This document shows, piece after piece, positions 8,388-17,384 of a stretch of 64,000 nucleotides of DNA (position 1 is its first letter; the number at the start of each line of letters is the position of its first letter). The notes under the pieces are model-generated. The model worked only from the letters and a program-made list of their open reading frames with translations. It had not been told where the DNA came from and did not search any database. This DNA is from Natronorubrum sulfidifaciens JCM 14089. GTDB taxonomy: Archaea > Halobacteriota > Halobacteria > Halobacteriales > Natrialbaceae. The translations under genes were made by a program, and so were the position numbers. The stretch covers positions 65,650 to 129,649 of the forward strand of contig NZ_AOHX01000039.1 in NCBI RefSeq assembly GCF_000337735.1, given 5' to 3'.

Positions 8388-8400
8388 ACCCGCTGCGGGT
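8388..8400 (-). terminator. Hairpin plus U-tract terminator of infB
   Basis: On the minus strand the perfect stem ACCCGC-A-GCGGGT is followed at once by TCTTTTT (8387-8381), directly after the infB stop. It has the form of a bacterial intrinsic terminator; in archaea the U-tract alone may suffice. The U-tract overlaps the stop codon of the convergent gene. Confidence 0.55.
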
Positions 8401-8406
8401 GGTGCG

Positions 8407-10206
8407 TTATTTGCCCCAGAACGGGTCACGACTGCGCTGGTTGTCAAGATACATGTTCAGCGCCTCGAGTTCGTCACCGGGAATCTCGCTCGCCAGTTCC
8501 TGCTCTAAGATCTTCGCGTGTTTCTCGGGGATCTCGGCCCAGAGTTCGTCGTCCTCTTCGATCTGGCGGCCGACAGTTGGGCCGTCGATGGCGACTGAGA
8601 CGCGGTTGCCGGCACGGGCTTCGTCGACGTCCTCACCCTGTTCTTGAATCCCTTTGACCTGTCCGACGCGTTCGGGTTCGTTGCCGTCGAACTTGACGAC
8701 GTTCGTGTTGTTCTGGATCGTCCCCGAGTTCACCTCGACGCCAACGACCGCCGGATCGTTCTGGCGGAAGGTATGGTCGGGCAGAATGCGAAACCGGGCG
8801 GGCCGAACGATGTTGTCGAGGATCGTATCCTGCTGGGCGCGCTCGAGTTCCTCGATGTGCTGTTCGTACTCCTCGATGAGCTGATAGATGACTTCATCGG
8901 TGAACAGTTTCACGTCCTCGATCTCGGCGCGCTGTTCGGCGTCGCTGAGCACGTCGACGTTGAAACCAAGGATCGCCTGCTGTTTCGAGTCTTCAGCCGT
9001 CGAGGCGACCGAGATATCACGTGGGGCGATGTCGCCGACCTCCGCGCGGACGATGGGGACTTCGGCCTCGTCCAGGGCGTCGGCCATCGCCTCGAGGCTG
9101 CCGAGCGTGTCGGCTTTGACGACGACGCCTTGCTCTTCGGTGTCGACGGCGATGTCGGCGAGTTCGGCTTCGACTTCCGCGATGACTTCCTCGAGGTCGC
9201 GGTCGCGGACGACTCGAACCGGCGCGCCGGCCATCGCGTCGGCGAGTTCGGGCGCGGCGACTTTGATCCCCGAGGCGGCCGACACCTCGTCGACTTTCTC
9301 GAACCGACTTTCGGTTCGGATCTCGGCGAGCGGCCGGGGCTGGAGCAGCGCCCGAACCTCGGTGACGATGGGCTTGTTCATTCCGCCGACGACGATCGTG
9401 TCGTCGGCTCTGATCGTTCCGTCGTAGAGGACGGTGTCGATCGTCGTCCCGAATCCTTTCTCCTCTTTGACCTCGAGGACGGTACCGACGCCGGGGCCAG
9501 CGACGTCGATCTCCATCTCCTCTTTCATGTAGCGCTGGGAGAGCCCCATCATCACGGTTAGCAGGTCGGGGACGCCCTCGCCGGTCATCGCCGAGACGGG
9601 GACGACGCCGACGTTGCGCTGGAAATTCTGGACGCGCCAGTAGAGGTCGGCGGAAAATCCCTCATCCGAGAGGTTGCCGATGATCTCATAGAGGTTTTCG
9701 TCGAGTCGCTTGCGAACGCGGTCCGACTGGGATTCGTAGGTGTCGTTGATCGGCGAGTCCTCGTTGACGTTCCAGCCCGGGACAGTGTCGATCTTGTTCG
9801 CCGCGACGATAAACGGCGTCTGTGAACGTTTGAGAATTTCTAAGGCCTCGAGCGTCTGAGGCTGGAAGCCGTCGTTGACGTCGACGACGAGGATCGCGAT
9901 GTCGGCGAGGGCCCCACCCCGGGAGCGAAGCGTCGTAAAGGAGTGGTGTCCTGGCGTATCGATAAACAGCAGGCCGGGCAGGTCGAAATCGTCCGGGTCG
10001 ACGAGATCGCCCGCGATGGTGGAGATGATATCCAGCGGCACGGCCGTCGCGCCGATATGCTGGGTAATCGCTCCTGCTTCACCCTCGATAACCGCAGAGC
10101 CGCGTATTTTATCGAGGAGACTGGTCTTACCGTGATCGACGTGTCCGAGCACAGCGACGATCGGTGTTCTGAGAGATGTGGGGTCGCGCGTATCCGTATT
10201 CGACAT
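8407..10206 (-). CDS. infB: Translation initiation factor aIF5B (IF-2 homologue)
   Basis: A 599-residue GTPase that promotes ribosomal subunit joining. G-motifs: G1 GHVDHGKTS (about 21-29), G3 DTPGHHSF, G4 NKID (near 140), then SAMTGEGVPDLL. Domains II-IV follow, including VEVNSGTIQNNTNVVKFDG in domain IV. The length matches archaeal aIF5B, without the long eukaryotic N-terminal extension. The start ATG at 10206 is preceded by a TATA-like GGTTTAAC on the minus strand around 10250-10258, so a short leader of ~20 bases is likely. It is divergent from the PRC-barrel/nob1 pair, which also concerns ribosome biogenesis. Confidence 0.95.
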   Translation of the reverse strand: MSNTDTRDPTSLRTPIVAVLGHVDHGKTSLLDKIRGSAVIEGEAGAITQHIGATAVPLDIISTIAGDLVDPDDFDLPGLLFIDTPGHHSFTTLRSRGGALADIAILVVDVNDGFQPQTLEALEILKRSQTPFIVAANKIDTVPGWNVNEDSPINDTYESQSDRVRKRLDENLYEIIGNLSDEGFSADLYWRVQNFQRNVGVVPVSAMTGEGVPDLLTVMMGLSQRYMKEEMEIDVAGPGVGTVLEVKEEKGFGTTIDTVLYDGTIRADDTIVVGGMNKPIVTEVRALLQPRPLAEIRTESRFEKVDEVSAASGIKVAAPELADAMAGAPVRVVRDRDLEEVIAEVEAELADIAVDTEEQGVVVKADTLGSLEAMADALDEAEVPIVRAEVGDIAPRDISVASTAEDSKQQAILGFNVDVLSDAEQRAEIEDVKLFTDEVIYQLIEEYEQHIEELERAQQDTILDNIVRPARFRILPDHTFRQNDPAVVGVEVNSGTIQNNTNVVKFDGNEPERVGQVKGIQEQGEDVDEARAGNRVSVAIDGPTVGRQIEEDDELWAEIPEKHAKILEQELASEIPGDELEALNMYLDNQRSRDPFWGK

Positions 10207-10330
10207 GATGAACCACCCGAGAAGGTCTTGTCTAAAGCGTCCGCAGGACGGTAGTTAAACCCATCGTCATCCGCGTTTGTCGACTGACAGGGAAACTGAG
10301 GAACACGACTGTACTCACTGGCGACAACCG

Positions 10331-10344
10331 ATGACGTCCGTCAT
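10331..10344. promoter_or_regulatory. Palindrome ATGACGTCCGTCAT upstream of the PRC-nob1 promoter
   Basis: The arms ATGACG and CGTCAT are exact inverted repeats with a 2-base centre, 13 bases upstream of the TATA box. A dimeric regulator site is plausible. Confidence 0.35.
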
Positions 10345-10357
10345 ACGGACCCCGTGG

Positions 10358-10366
10358 TTTTTAATA
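10358..10366 (+). promoter_or_regulatory. TATA box of the PRC-barrel/nob1 pair
   Basis: TTTTAATAC about 25-32 bases before the ATG at 10390, predicting a leaderless transcript. Confidence 0.6.
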
Positions 10367-10389
10367 CCGATTAGTAAATACGGGTATGC

Positions 10390-10635
10390 ATGAGCGATAT
10401 ACTCGCTGAAAACCTCTCGGGCAAATCAGTCATGGGTTCCGACGGCGTCGAACTCGGACTCCTCTACAACATCACGATGGACATCAAATCGGGCAAGCTC
10501 CACGACCTCGTCATCGACCCCGACGAGGAACTCCCAACCCGATCTGTCGACTTCGACGTTGACGAACGCGGCCGGTTCCGCGTGCCCGTCAACCGTGTGC
10601 AGGCAGTGAAAGACTACATCGTCGTCCAGCGCTAA
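10390..10635 (+). CDS. PRC-barrel domain protein
   Basis: An 81-residue single-domain PRC-barrel protein, with LSGKSVMGSDGVELGLLYNITMDI then LHDLVIDPDEE. PRC barrels are small beta-barrels found in RimM and photosynthetic reaction centre H subunits and mediate protein-protein contacts in RNA metabolism. An upstream ATG at 10385 is out of frame, and the one at 10390 gives the full domain. The stop lies 4 bases before nob1, so the pair is very likely an operon, which fits a role near ribosome assembly. The exact partner is unknown. Confidence 0.88.
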   Translation: MSDILAENLSGKSVMGSDGVELGLLYNITMDIKSGKLHDLVIDPDEELPTRSVDFDVDERGRFRVPVNRVQAVKDYIVVQR

Positions 10636-10639
10636 CGGT

Positions 10640-11098
10640 ATGTACGTTCTCGACTCCTCGGCGTTTATTCACGATTTTCACACGACAGAACAGACTGCAA
10701 CGATTCCACTCGTCCGCGAAGAACTCGAGGACGAGAGTGCCTATCGCTACGATGCGATGGAAGGCTCGGGGATGCACATTCACATCCCGAACGGCGACAC
10801 CACCGAAAAGGTCGAACGCGCAGCCAGAGAGTCGGGTGATCTCGACGTGCTCTCGAAGACCGACATCCGACTCGTTGCGGCGAGTTTCGAACTGGATGCG
10901 ACGCTCGTCACGGACGACTACGCGATGCAAAACGTCGCCGAAAAGCTCAACGTCACCGTCGACGTGATCGCTCGAGAGGGAATCGACGAACAGCGCCACT
11001 GGCAGTATCAGTGTCAAGGCTGTGGACGCGAGTTCGACGAGCAAAAAGATCGGTGTCCGATCTGTGGCTCGGGGCTGTCACGAAAGAACCCGTCATAA
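10640..11098 (+). CDS. nob1: Nob1-like endoribonuclease (PIN domain plus zinc ribbon)
   Basis: A 152-residue protein. The PIN nuclease domain begins YVLDSSAFIHDF with the first catalytic Asp near residue 4, and carries the later acidic cluster SKTDIRLVAASFEL and LVTDDYAMQNVAEKL. A C-terminal zinc ribbon has CQGCG and CPICG. In archaea and eukaryotes Nob1 matures the 3' end of small-subunit rRNA at site D. It lies directly behind a PRC-barrel gene and divergent from aIF5B. In eukaryotes eIF5B is required for Nob1 cleavage, so the neighbourhood makes functional sense. Confidence 0.92.
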   Translation: MYVLDSSAFIHDFHTTEQTATIPLVREELEDESAYRYDAMEGSGMHIHIPNGDTTEKVERAARESGDLDVLSKTDIRLVAASFELDATLVTDDYAMQNVAEKLNVTVDVIAREGIDEQRHWQYQCQGCGREFDEQKDRCPICGSGLSRKNPS

Positions 11099-11125
11099 CC
11101 GCACCGAGTCGACTGTTTTCCGGCG

Positions 11126-12250
11126 TTAGAGATACATCGGCAGAAAGATCACCGCGTTGTAGCAGCCGTGGACCAGCGCTGGCACCAGCAGGTTCTCCGT
11201 TCGCTCGTAGATCGCGCCGAGAATCAACGAGAGTACGAACAGCAACGACAGGCTTGCAAGCAGTTGCCCCGCACCCGCGGTGGCATACGCTGAGATGTGG
11301 ACGAGCGTGAAGACGACGCTCGCGACGACGATAGCACCGGGCCGGGAGAACCGTTCGTACAGCGACTTCTGGATCAGGTTTCGGTAGAGCAGTTCTTCGA
11401 ACGGGCCGACGAACAGGATCATCGAGGGGATGATCACGAGCAACAGGTCGGGGTTTTCAGCGACTCGCTGGGTCGTGGTGTGGTCGGAGCCTTCGATGCC
11501 GACGGCCGTCATCAGCGACGAAATCCCCAGATTCGCCGCGAGTATCAAGAGCAGTCCACCAACAACCCAGCCAACCGTCCACAGCGTCGGGGCCTCGAGG
11601 TCGATAAACGAGCGCTCCCGGCCACGAAACGCGAGATAGCCAGCCGCGACGCCACCGAGCCCGACGGCAAAGGAGAGGTACTCGACGACGGTCCACTGCA
11701 ACTCGGTCGGCTCGCCGGCGAGCAGTTGCACTGGGAGCGACAGGAACACGGCTGCGATCGAAATCCCGATGAGGCCGACGAACGCAAGCACCAGCATCTC
11801 GCCGGTCAGTCCGAGCCGGCGTTTCACACCCCGACTCGAGAGGCCAGCAGCGTCGGCGACGGCGATACCAACGGTTCCAGCCGCCACGAAAAAGGCCGCA
11901 AACAGCAACGAAATCGACCAGCCAAGCCCCGGTAGGACGACCGAGGCGAGCACTCCTTGCGTGATCACGTACCCCGACAGAAGCACGACGAGGAGACTCG
12001 AGCCGGCAGCGGCCGGCCCGGCGAGACGACGCTCGAGGAGTTCGTGCCGGCGTGTGAGGAACAGCCCTGTCGTGAGCAGAGCCCCGGCCGCGGCGATCCA
12101 GAGCGCCGGTTCGTCGATCCCGTCGCGGGCGGGAATCAACAGTGCGGCGGCAGTGAGGGCGGCGAGGACGGTGCCGACTGTCGGAACGACGGCCGACGGT
12201 AGTGGGTCGCCATCGTCCTCGCCCTCGACGGCCTGTGCGGTGTCGCTCAT
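11126..12250 (-). CDS. CPBP family intramembrane metalloprotease
   Basis: A 374-residue polytopic membrane protein with about nine hydrophobic segments. The CPBP (Abi/CAAX protease) motifs are all present near the C-terminus: EELLYRN with the paired glutamates and Arg, then LVHISAYA, then VHGCYNAVIF. The family cleaves prenylated or other membrane peptides; the substrate here is unknown. I start at the ATG at 12250, because the 13 codons upstream in frame (MRWAYEHAREHQR) lack membrane or family character. It is convergent with nob1 and 92 bases downstream of pgi on the same strand. Confidence 0.88.
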   Translation of the reverse strand: MSDTAQAVEGEDDGDPLPSAVVPTVGTVLAALTAAALLIPARDGIDEPALWIAAAGALLTTGLFLTRRHELLERRLAGPAAAGSSLLVVLLSGYVITQGVLASVVLPGLGWSISLLFAAFFVAAGTVGIAVADAAGLSSRGVKRRLGLTGEMLVLAFVGLIGISIAAVFLSLPVQLLAGEPTELQWTVVEYLSFAVGLGGVAAGYLAFRGRERSFIDLEAPTLWTVGWVVGGLLLILAANLGISSLMTAVGIEGSDHTTTQRVAENPDLLLVIIPSMILFVGPFEELLYRNLIQKSLYERFSRPGAIVVASVVFTLVHISAYATAGAGQLLASLSLLFVLSLILGAIYERTENLLVPALVHGCYNAVIFLPMYL

Positions 12251-12341
12251 ACGTTGGTGTTCGCGTGCGTGTTCATAGGCCCACCGCAACCGAGCGACCG
12301 GCCGCCGCCGGGCACGTCACCCGTCGCCACTCGAGGCTCGC

Positions 12342-13643
12342 TTACCGTTCGACGCGGAGCGACGTCTTTTCGGCGACGGCCTCGGCTTCCTCGAACTCGC
12401 CGCCACCGAGCAGGCCGCGGGTCGCCTTCTTGGCCCACTCGACGGCGGGCTGTTCGAACGTGTTGACGGCGTAGAGTTCGCCTGCGAGCACACAGGCGGC
12501 CTCCAGCCCGTAGAGCAGTCCGCCCAGTTCGTACTCGTCGACGCGCTCGAGTTCGAGCCGGACGTTTGGGCGGCCGGCCGCCGCGAGGCTGGCTTCGGTC
12601 GCGTCGAACTCGGCCTCGAGCAGCTCGCCGAGTGTCGAATCGCCGAGATAGGCGAGGTCCTCGACGTCGGTCTCGGGGATCGCTCGATCCGCGGTCTCGC
12701 CCGGCGAGACGAACGTGACGAGCTTGTCCCGCGGCCCGGCACGATACAGCTGCAGTTGGGAGTGTTGGTCGGTGACGCCGAGGGCGCGCACCGGCGTCTG
12801 GCCGAGGTCGTCCTTGCCGAGGCTCTCGGCCCACAGCTGTGCGAACCACTCGGCGGCGGTCTCGAGCGACTCCGCGTACGGCACCATCGCGTTGATCCCG
12901 GCACCGCGCTGGTCTAAGGCGTAGGTCGTCGCGCCGTAGGCGTAGGCCGGACACTCGAACAGCGAGCCCGACAGCGTCTCGGCTTCCGCAGCGGCCCCCT
13001 CGAGAAGCGCCTCGAGGTCGTGGCCACAGACTTCTGCGGCGACCATGCCGACCGCCGACAGCGCCGAGAACCGACCCGGCACCCCGTCGGGGACCTTTAG
13101 CGAGGGGAGGTCGTGGCGGTCGGAGAGATCACGCAGCGGGCCGGCGTCGCCGGTCGTGACGATCGTTCGCTCGGTCCAGTCGACACCGGCCGACTCGAAT
13201 TCGTCCCGAACCACGAGGAAGTTCGCCAGCGTCTCCGCCGTCGTCCCCGACCGCGAGACCACGTTGATCGCCGTGTTTTCGAGGTCGAGTCGATCGAGCT
13301 GGCTCGAGACCCATTCGGGATCGACGTTGTCGAGGTAGACGGCCTCGGTGTCGCTTTGGTCAGCGAGTGCGTTCGTGATCGTCGCCGCACCGAGTGCGCT
13401 GCCGCCGATGCCGACCGTAATGAGGGTGTCAGCGTCGGCGACCGGCTCGACAGCGGTACGGATCTCGTCGGGGTCCGTTCGCTGTGGGAGGTTCAGCGCT
13501 TCGTAGCCGTGTTCGTGATCGTCCATGCCGCGCTCGATGCGCTCGTGGGCGTCTGCAACCTGTGTGTCCAGTCGCTCGAGGGCGGCTCTCGAGACGCCCG
13601 GCGAGGCGACCGATGCCAGTGCGTTGCCGATATCGACGTGCAT
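12342..13643 (-). CDS. pgi: Glucose-6-phosphate isomerase
   Basis: A 433-residue phosphoglucose isomerase, interconverting glucose-6-P and fructose-6-P. It has the SIS-domain pair: VGIGGSALGAATI (about 90-102, substrate phosphate region) and VSRSGTTAETLANFLV in the second half-site. Further family segments are PYAESLETAAEWFAQLWAESLGK and, near the C-terminus, the loop before the last helix. The frame is open far upstream, but the ATG at 13643 is the first giving family-like sequence (MHVDIGNALA). The long open frame ahead is an artefact of high GC. No regulation is visible. Confidence 0.94.
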   Translation of the reverse strand: MHVDIGNALASVASPGVSRAALERLDTQVADAHERIERGMDDHEHGYEALNLPQRTDPDEIRTAVEPVADADTLITVGIGGSALGAATITNALADQSDTEAVYLDNVDPEWVSSQLDRLDLENTAINVVSRSGTTAETLANFLVVRDEFESAGVDWTERTIVTTGDAGPLRDLSDRHDLPSLKVPDGVPGRFSALSAVGMVAAEVCGHDLEALLEGAAAEAETLSGSLFECPAYAYGATTYALDQRGAGINAMVPYAESLETAAEWFAQLWAESLGKDDLGQTPVRALGVTDQHSQLQLYRAGPRDKLVTFVSPGETADRAIPETDVEDLAYLGDSTLGELLEAEFDATEASLAAAGRPNVRLELERVDEYELGGLLYGLEAACVLAGELYAVNTFEQPAVEWAKKATRGLLGGGEFEEAEAVAEKTSLRVER

Positions 13644-13726
13644 ACGAGAGCAGGCGACCGCCGGTGCTAAAGGCGTTCCGTCACGCAGTCGGCAACGGCA
13701 AAAAAACGATCCGAAACGTCGGTGGG

Positions 13727-14041
13727 TTAGTCGTCCGATTCGTCGCCGTCGACGTCGACTTCCACGATGTCGACTTCCGAGTCGGCGTCGGCTGTCGCAG
13801 CCGCCCCACGAGCACGCTCCTCGAGCGCGAATCCGGCAAGGCCAGCAGCGACCATGCCGATTCCGACCGCGCGAGTACTGCGGACGTACCACGGCTTCGG
13901 CTCTAGTTCGGAGACGTTCTCGAAGCCACGGTGCCAGCATTTCAGCGACAACGACAGGCTTCGTTTCGGAGCCAGTGCCGTGAGGAGTCCGTACAGGGCA
14001 CTCGAGGCGTAACAGAGTTTCAGCAGTTTCGAACAGACCAT
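13727..14041 (-). CDS. Small membrane-associated protein, unknown function
   Basis: A 104-residue protein beginning MVCSKLLKLCYASSALYGLLTALAPKR, where residues 5-25 form a hydrophobic segment. A second hydrophobic stretch, VGIGMVAAGLAGFALEE, lies near 62-78 and is followed by a highly acidic tail ending DVDGDESDD. The start is the ATG at 14041. The frame continues further up but overlaps the presumed promoter of the opposite gene. It has three cysteines with no obvious metal spacing. I recognise no family with certainty. Confidence 0.6.
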   Translation of the reverse strand: MVCSKLLKLCYASSALYGLLTALAPKRSLSLSLKCWHRGFENVSELEPKPWYVRSTRAVGIGMVAAGLAGFALEERARGAAATADADSEVDIVEVDVDGDESDD

Positions 14042-14163
14042 ACAGGGGATACTCAGACCCGACCCATAAGAGTGGTTTCGGTCCCCGTCGGCTGGGAACC
14101 GGATCGCGGACGAGACAATCGAAAGGCGAAACCCGGAAACCAGTCCTGTGCGTACGACCCAGC

Positions 14164-14637
14164 ATGACCGAAACAACGGGCACGTTTGTCGTCACCCACG
14201 CCGAGGCCGATTCGGCCGTCGTCCGTGACGTCGAGACCGCACAGGTACACACGCTGTCGTCGAACCCCGGCCTCGAGATCCACGACATCCTCGAGGCGAC
14301 CATCGCGCCGGAGCCACCGCTCGAGGTGACATGGCAGCTCGTCGACGTCGAGGACAGACGCACAATCGAGTTGGTCGACAGCGACCTCGAGCCGACCCAG
14401 CACGCAAAAGAACTGGCAGCAGACGCCGAGATCGGCGATCTGATTCAGGAAGAGCGAGCCGGGACCGGCGAGATTCATATCTTTTGTGTCCCAGCTGCCG
14501 ACGTGGAGGCGGCGGCGACGGACGTCCTCGAGGACGAGGAGACGATCGCTCGAGCGGCACGTCTCGAGGCGGTCCGCGTCGAGGTCCGTCGAGCAGTCGA
14601 CGATGGTGTGTTGAGCGTCCGCTATCTGCCGGATTGA
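14164..14637 (+). CDS. DUF5812-like haloarchaeal protein
   Basis: A 157-residue soluble acidic protein. The N-terminus (GTFVVTHAEADSAVVRDVETAQVHTL) looks like a small beta domain, followed by a helix-rich half with QHAKELAADAEIGDLIQEERAGTGEIHIF and VRVEVRRAVDDGVLSVRYLP. From memory this corresponds to the haloarchaeal DUF5812 family, of unknown function. There is no metal site or membrane segment. It stands alone between the small membrane gene and secF, with a 200-base gap to secF. Confidence 0.75.
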   Translation: MTETTGTFVVTHAEADSAVVRDVETAQVHTLSSNPGLEIHDILEATIAPEPPLEVTWQLVDVEDRRTIELVDSDLEPTQHAKELAADAEIGDLIQEERAGTGEIHIFCVPAADVEAAATDVLEDEETIARAARLEAVRVEVRRAVDDGVLSVRYLPD

Positions 14638-14764
14638 GTGTGACAGGCCCGACAGGTACACGCACTGTCGGATCGGGAGTTCCGACTCGACTGTCGTTTC
14701 GATCCGATTCGACCGAGAAACCCCCGGACTCGGGCTCAACGGGCAGCAACCCGTCGTAAATCCT

Positions 14765-14773
14765 GATATAATT
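14765..14773 (+). promoter_or_regulatory. TATA box of secF-secD
   Basis: GATATAATT, about 65-73 bases before the secF ATG, predicting a leader of roughly 45 bases. No other TATA-like element lies closer. Confidence 0.5.
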
Positions 14774-14837
14774 CTGTTCAGGACATGCTGTAGAAATTGA
14801 GAAGGCTTACACGGGCTGACAGCCAGTGGTCGGATAT

Positions 14838-15722
14838 ATGGGGTATTTCGACGTACCGGAGATCAATTACACCCGGTACAGCAACCGCCAACTCGCGGCG
14901 GTACCGCTTGCGGTTCTTGCGGTTGCACTGCTCGTCCTCACTGGCTCGTTTCTCATGACGGGAACGCCAGTCCAGTTGGGGATGGACTTCGCTGGCGGCT
15001 CGGAACTGACCGTCCAGACGACTTCCTCGGAGGAGGAAATCGCGAACGCGTTCGACGAAGAGCCCGAGTCGGTGCAGGCGGTTACAGCGCCTGAGACGGA
15101 CAACCAGTACATCGTTCAGTTCACCTCGACCGATCTCTCGAGTCTTACTGAACAAGCCGAACAGAACCTCGAGCAAGACGGCGATGCTGATATCGTCCAG
15201 CTCGAGTCGACGGTCTCCGAAAGCTTCGGTGCACAGACCCAGCAAACAGCCCTACTGGGGATCGCTGTTGCGTTCCTCGGCATGAGCGTCCTCGCGTTCT
15301 TGCTGTTTCGGACGTTCGTCCCGTCGATCGCGATCGTTGCCTCGGCGTTTTCGGACCTCGTGATTCCGCTCGCCTTCATGTCGATTACGGGCATCTCGCT
15401 GTCGCTGGGGACCGTCGCCGCCCTGTTGATGTTGATCGGCTACTCGGTCGACTCGGACATCCTCTTAAACAACCACATCTTGCGGCGTGGTGGGAGCTTT
15501 TATGAAAGCACCAATCGCGCGATGGAGACCGGTGTCACGATGACGGTGACGTCGATGGCGGCGATGCTCGTGATGGGTATTTCGGCGTGGTTGTTCGGCG
15601 TCGAACTGCTGGCATCGATCGGGATCATCCTCTTCGTTGGGCTCGCAGCCGACCTGATGAACACCTACATGCTTAACCTGAGTTTGCTTCGCTGGTACAA
15701 GTTCGAGGGGATCAGATCATGA
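14838..15722 (+). CDS. secF: Protein translocase subunit SecF
   Basis: A 294-residue membrane protein of the Sec export complex. The first membrane helix (about 20-40) is followed by LGMDFAGGSELTVQT, the conserved SecF/SecD signature, then an external domain. Five more helices follow, containing FSDLVIPLAFMSITGISLSLGTVAALLMLIGYSVDSDI, the family's D-G-x-x-x-D type core. The ATG at 14838 is preferred over the in-frame GTG at 14826. The stop overlaps the secD start as ATGA, with secF first, the usual haloarchaeal order. The complex assists late translocation steps; archaeal SecDF lacks SecA as partner. Confidence 0.95.
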   Translation: MGYFDVPEINYTRYSNRQLAAVPLAVLAVALLVLTGSFLMTGTPVQLGMDFAGGSELTVQTTSSEEEIANAFDEEPESVQAVTAPETDNQYIVQFTSTDLSSLTEQAEQNLEQDGDADIVQLESTVSESFGAQTQQTALLGIAVAFLGMSVLAFLLFRTFVPSIAIVASAFSDLVIPLAFMSITGISLSLGTVAALLMLIGYSVDSDILLNNHILRRGGSFYESTNRAMETGVTMTVTSMAAMLVMGISAWLFGVELLASIGIILFVGLAADLMNTYMLNLSLLRWYKFEGIRS

Positions 15723-17350
15723 TGGGGCCAGTGAGTTTCATCAAGGAGTACTGGCGAATCCTCCTGTTGGTGACCTTCGTCGCCGGTGCACTCCTCGCCC
15801 TGTTCATTCCGGGCGGCATCATGGCCGACGACAGTCTCGTCGAAGATAACGAGATCAACGACAATCCGACGAACCTCGAGTACGGGCTCGGTCTCGACGG
15901 CGGGACACGAATTAGCGCGCCCGTTGTCGGGATGACCGCCGAAGACATCGACGCAGGTGCCGTCAACGAAGAAGACGGCTCCGTCGATCGAGAACGGCTC
16001 ACCGAGATCGAGAATACGTTGTACGACAACGATGAGTTCGAACTCGAGACGGGTGACGCACGCGTCAGCGTCGACGACAGCGGCACCGTCCACGCCGAAA
16101 TCTTCGACCCCGACGTCACTGAAGCGCAGTTCGCTGCGGCACTCGGCGAAGCGGGCGTCGACGTCGACCCCGACGACATCCGCAACGGGGTCACCGAGGA
16201 GACACGAAACCAGATCATCGAGACGATCGACTCGAGGATCAACGCGGCCGGACTCTCGGGTGGTTCCGTCTACGACTCGGCCAGACTCGGCGGCGAGTAC
16301 TACATCGTCACCGAAGTGCCGGACATGGACCCCGACGAACTTCGCGAGTTGCTCTCCGAACGAGGGATCGTCGAAGTGGTCGCGTATCATCCAGATGAAA
16401 ACGGCACACAGCAAAACGAGACGGTGCTGACCGGCGCCGATATCGCAACGGTCGATCCGCCACAGCCCGACGAGCAAGGTCCCGGGTATGTCGTCCCAGT
16501 CGCCGTCGACAGCAACGCCGCGCCCGGATACCAAGACCGGATGAACGAACTCGGCTTCACCGGTGAGGGAGTCCAACAGTGTTCACTGCGTGGTGACGGC
16601 GAGACGATCGACTTCGATCACGAGGGCGAACAGTACTGTCTGCTCACCGTCGTCGACGGCGAGGTCGTCGACGCCCACAGCATGGGGCCGTCGCTTGCGA
16701 GTAACATGGCCGACGGAAGCTGGGCGAACGATCCGAGCTTCCAGATGGGTGCCCAGACTCAACCACAGGCCCAGTCACTCTCCGTGAACCTCCAGTCCGG
16801 CGCGATGCCAGCGACGCTCGATTTCAGTCAGGACGAGACCTACTCGCTGTCGCCCGCGCTCGCCGACCAGTTCAAGCTCTACTCGCTGCTGATCGGCGTG
16901 CTGTCGGTGTTAACCGTCAGCGGAATGGTCTTCCTGCGCTACCGGGACATCCGGGTCGCCTCACCCATGATCGTCACCGCGATGGCAGAGGTGGTGATCC
17001 TGCTCGGCTTCGCGGCGCTGATACGCATGCCGCTTGATCTCTCCCACGTCGCCGGGTTCATCGCGGTCGTCGGAACGGGGGTGGACGACCTCATCATCAT
17101 CGCCGACGAGGTGATGGACGACGGCGACGTCAACTCCAAGCGGGTGTTCGAATCCCGTTTCCGCAAGGCGTTCTGGATCATCGGCGCGGCCGCCGCGACG
17201 ACGATCATCGCCATGTCGCCACTGGCCGTGTTGGGCCTCGGTGACTTGCGTGGCTTTGCCATCATCACCATCCTCGGCGTGCTGATCGGGGTGCTCATCA
17301 CCCGGCCCGCCTACGGTGACATCCTCCAGCGGCTGATGACCGACAAATAA
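15719..17350 (+). CDS. secD: Protein translocase subunit SecD
   Basis: A 543-residue SecD. It has an N-terminal helix at about 14-33, then YGLGLDGGTRISAPV, the SecD/SecF signature. A large extracellular P1 domain of about 300 residues is followed by five C-terminal helices with HVAGFIAVVGTGVDDLIIIADEVMDD, where the acidic pair in the membrane is thought to carry the proton- or ion-driven cycle. It is highly acidic outside the membrane, as expected for a salt-in organism. Translation is coupled to secF by ATGA. The downstream exchanger gene is convergent, 34 bases away. Confidence 0.95.
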   Translation: MMGPVSFIKEYWRILLLVTFVAGALLALFIPGGIMADDSLVEDNEINDNPTNLEYGLGLDGGTRISAPVVGMTAEDIDAGAVNEEDGSVDRERLTEIENTLYDNDEFELETGDARVSVDDSGTVHAEIFDPDVTEAQFAAALGEAGVDVDPDDIRNGVTEETRNQIIETIDSRINAAGLSGGSVYDSARLGGEYYIVTEVPDMDPDELRELLSERGIVEVVAYHPDENGTQQNETVLTGADIATVDPPQPDEQGPGYVVPVAVDSNAAPGYQDRMNELGFTGEGVQQCSLRGDGETIDFDHEGEQYCLLTVVDGEVVDAHSMGPSLASNMADGSWANDPSFQMGAQTQPQAQSLSVNLQSGAMPATLDFSQDETYSLSPALADQFKLYSLLIGVLSVLTVSGMVFLRYRDIRVASPMIVTAMAEVVILLGFAALIRMPLDLSHVAGFIAVVGTGVDDLIIIADEVMDDGDVNSKRVFESRFRKAFWIIGAAAATTIIAMSPLAVLGLGDLRGFAIITILGVLIGVLITRPAYGDILQRLMTDK

Positions 17351-17384
17351 CCGCGTTCGACTGCCGCTTTTCCTACCTCTCGAG

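Noticed and set aside
13644..14363. 240-codon upstream extension of phosphoglucose isomerase
   Set aside because: Ser/Arg-rich sequence without homology, overlapping another gene's coding strand and a promoter region. The ATG at 13643 gives a normal isomerase.
17140..17160. GTTCGAATCCCG, resembling a tRNA T-arm
   Set aside because: It lies in frame inside secD (RVFESRF) and no cloverleaf can be built around it.
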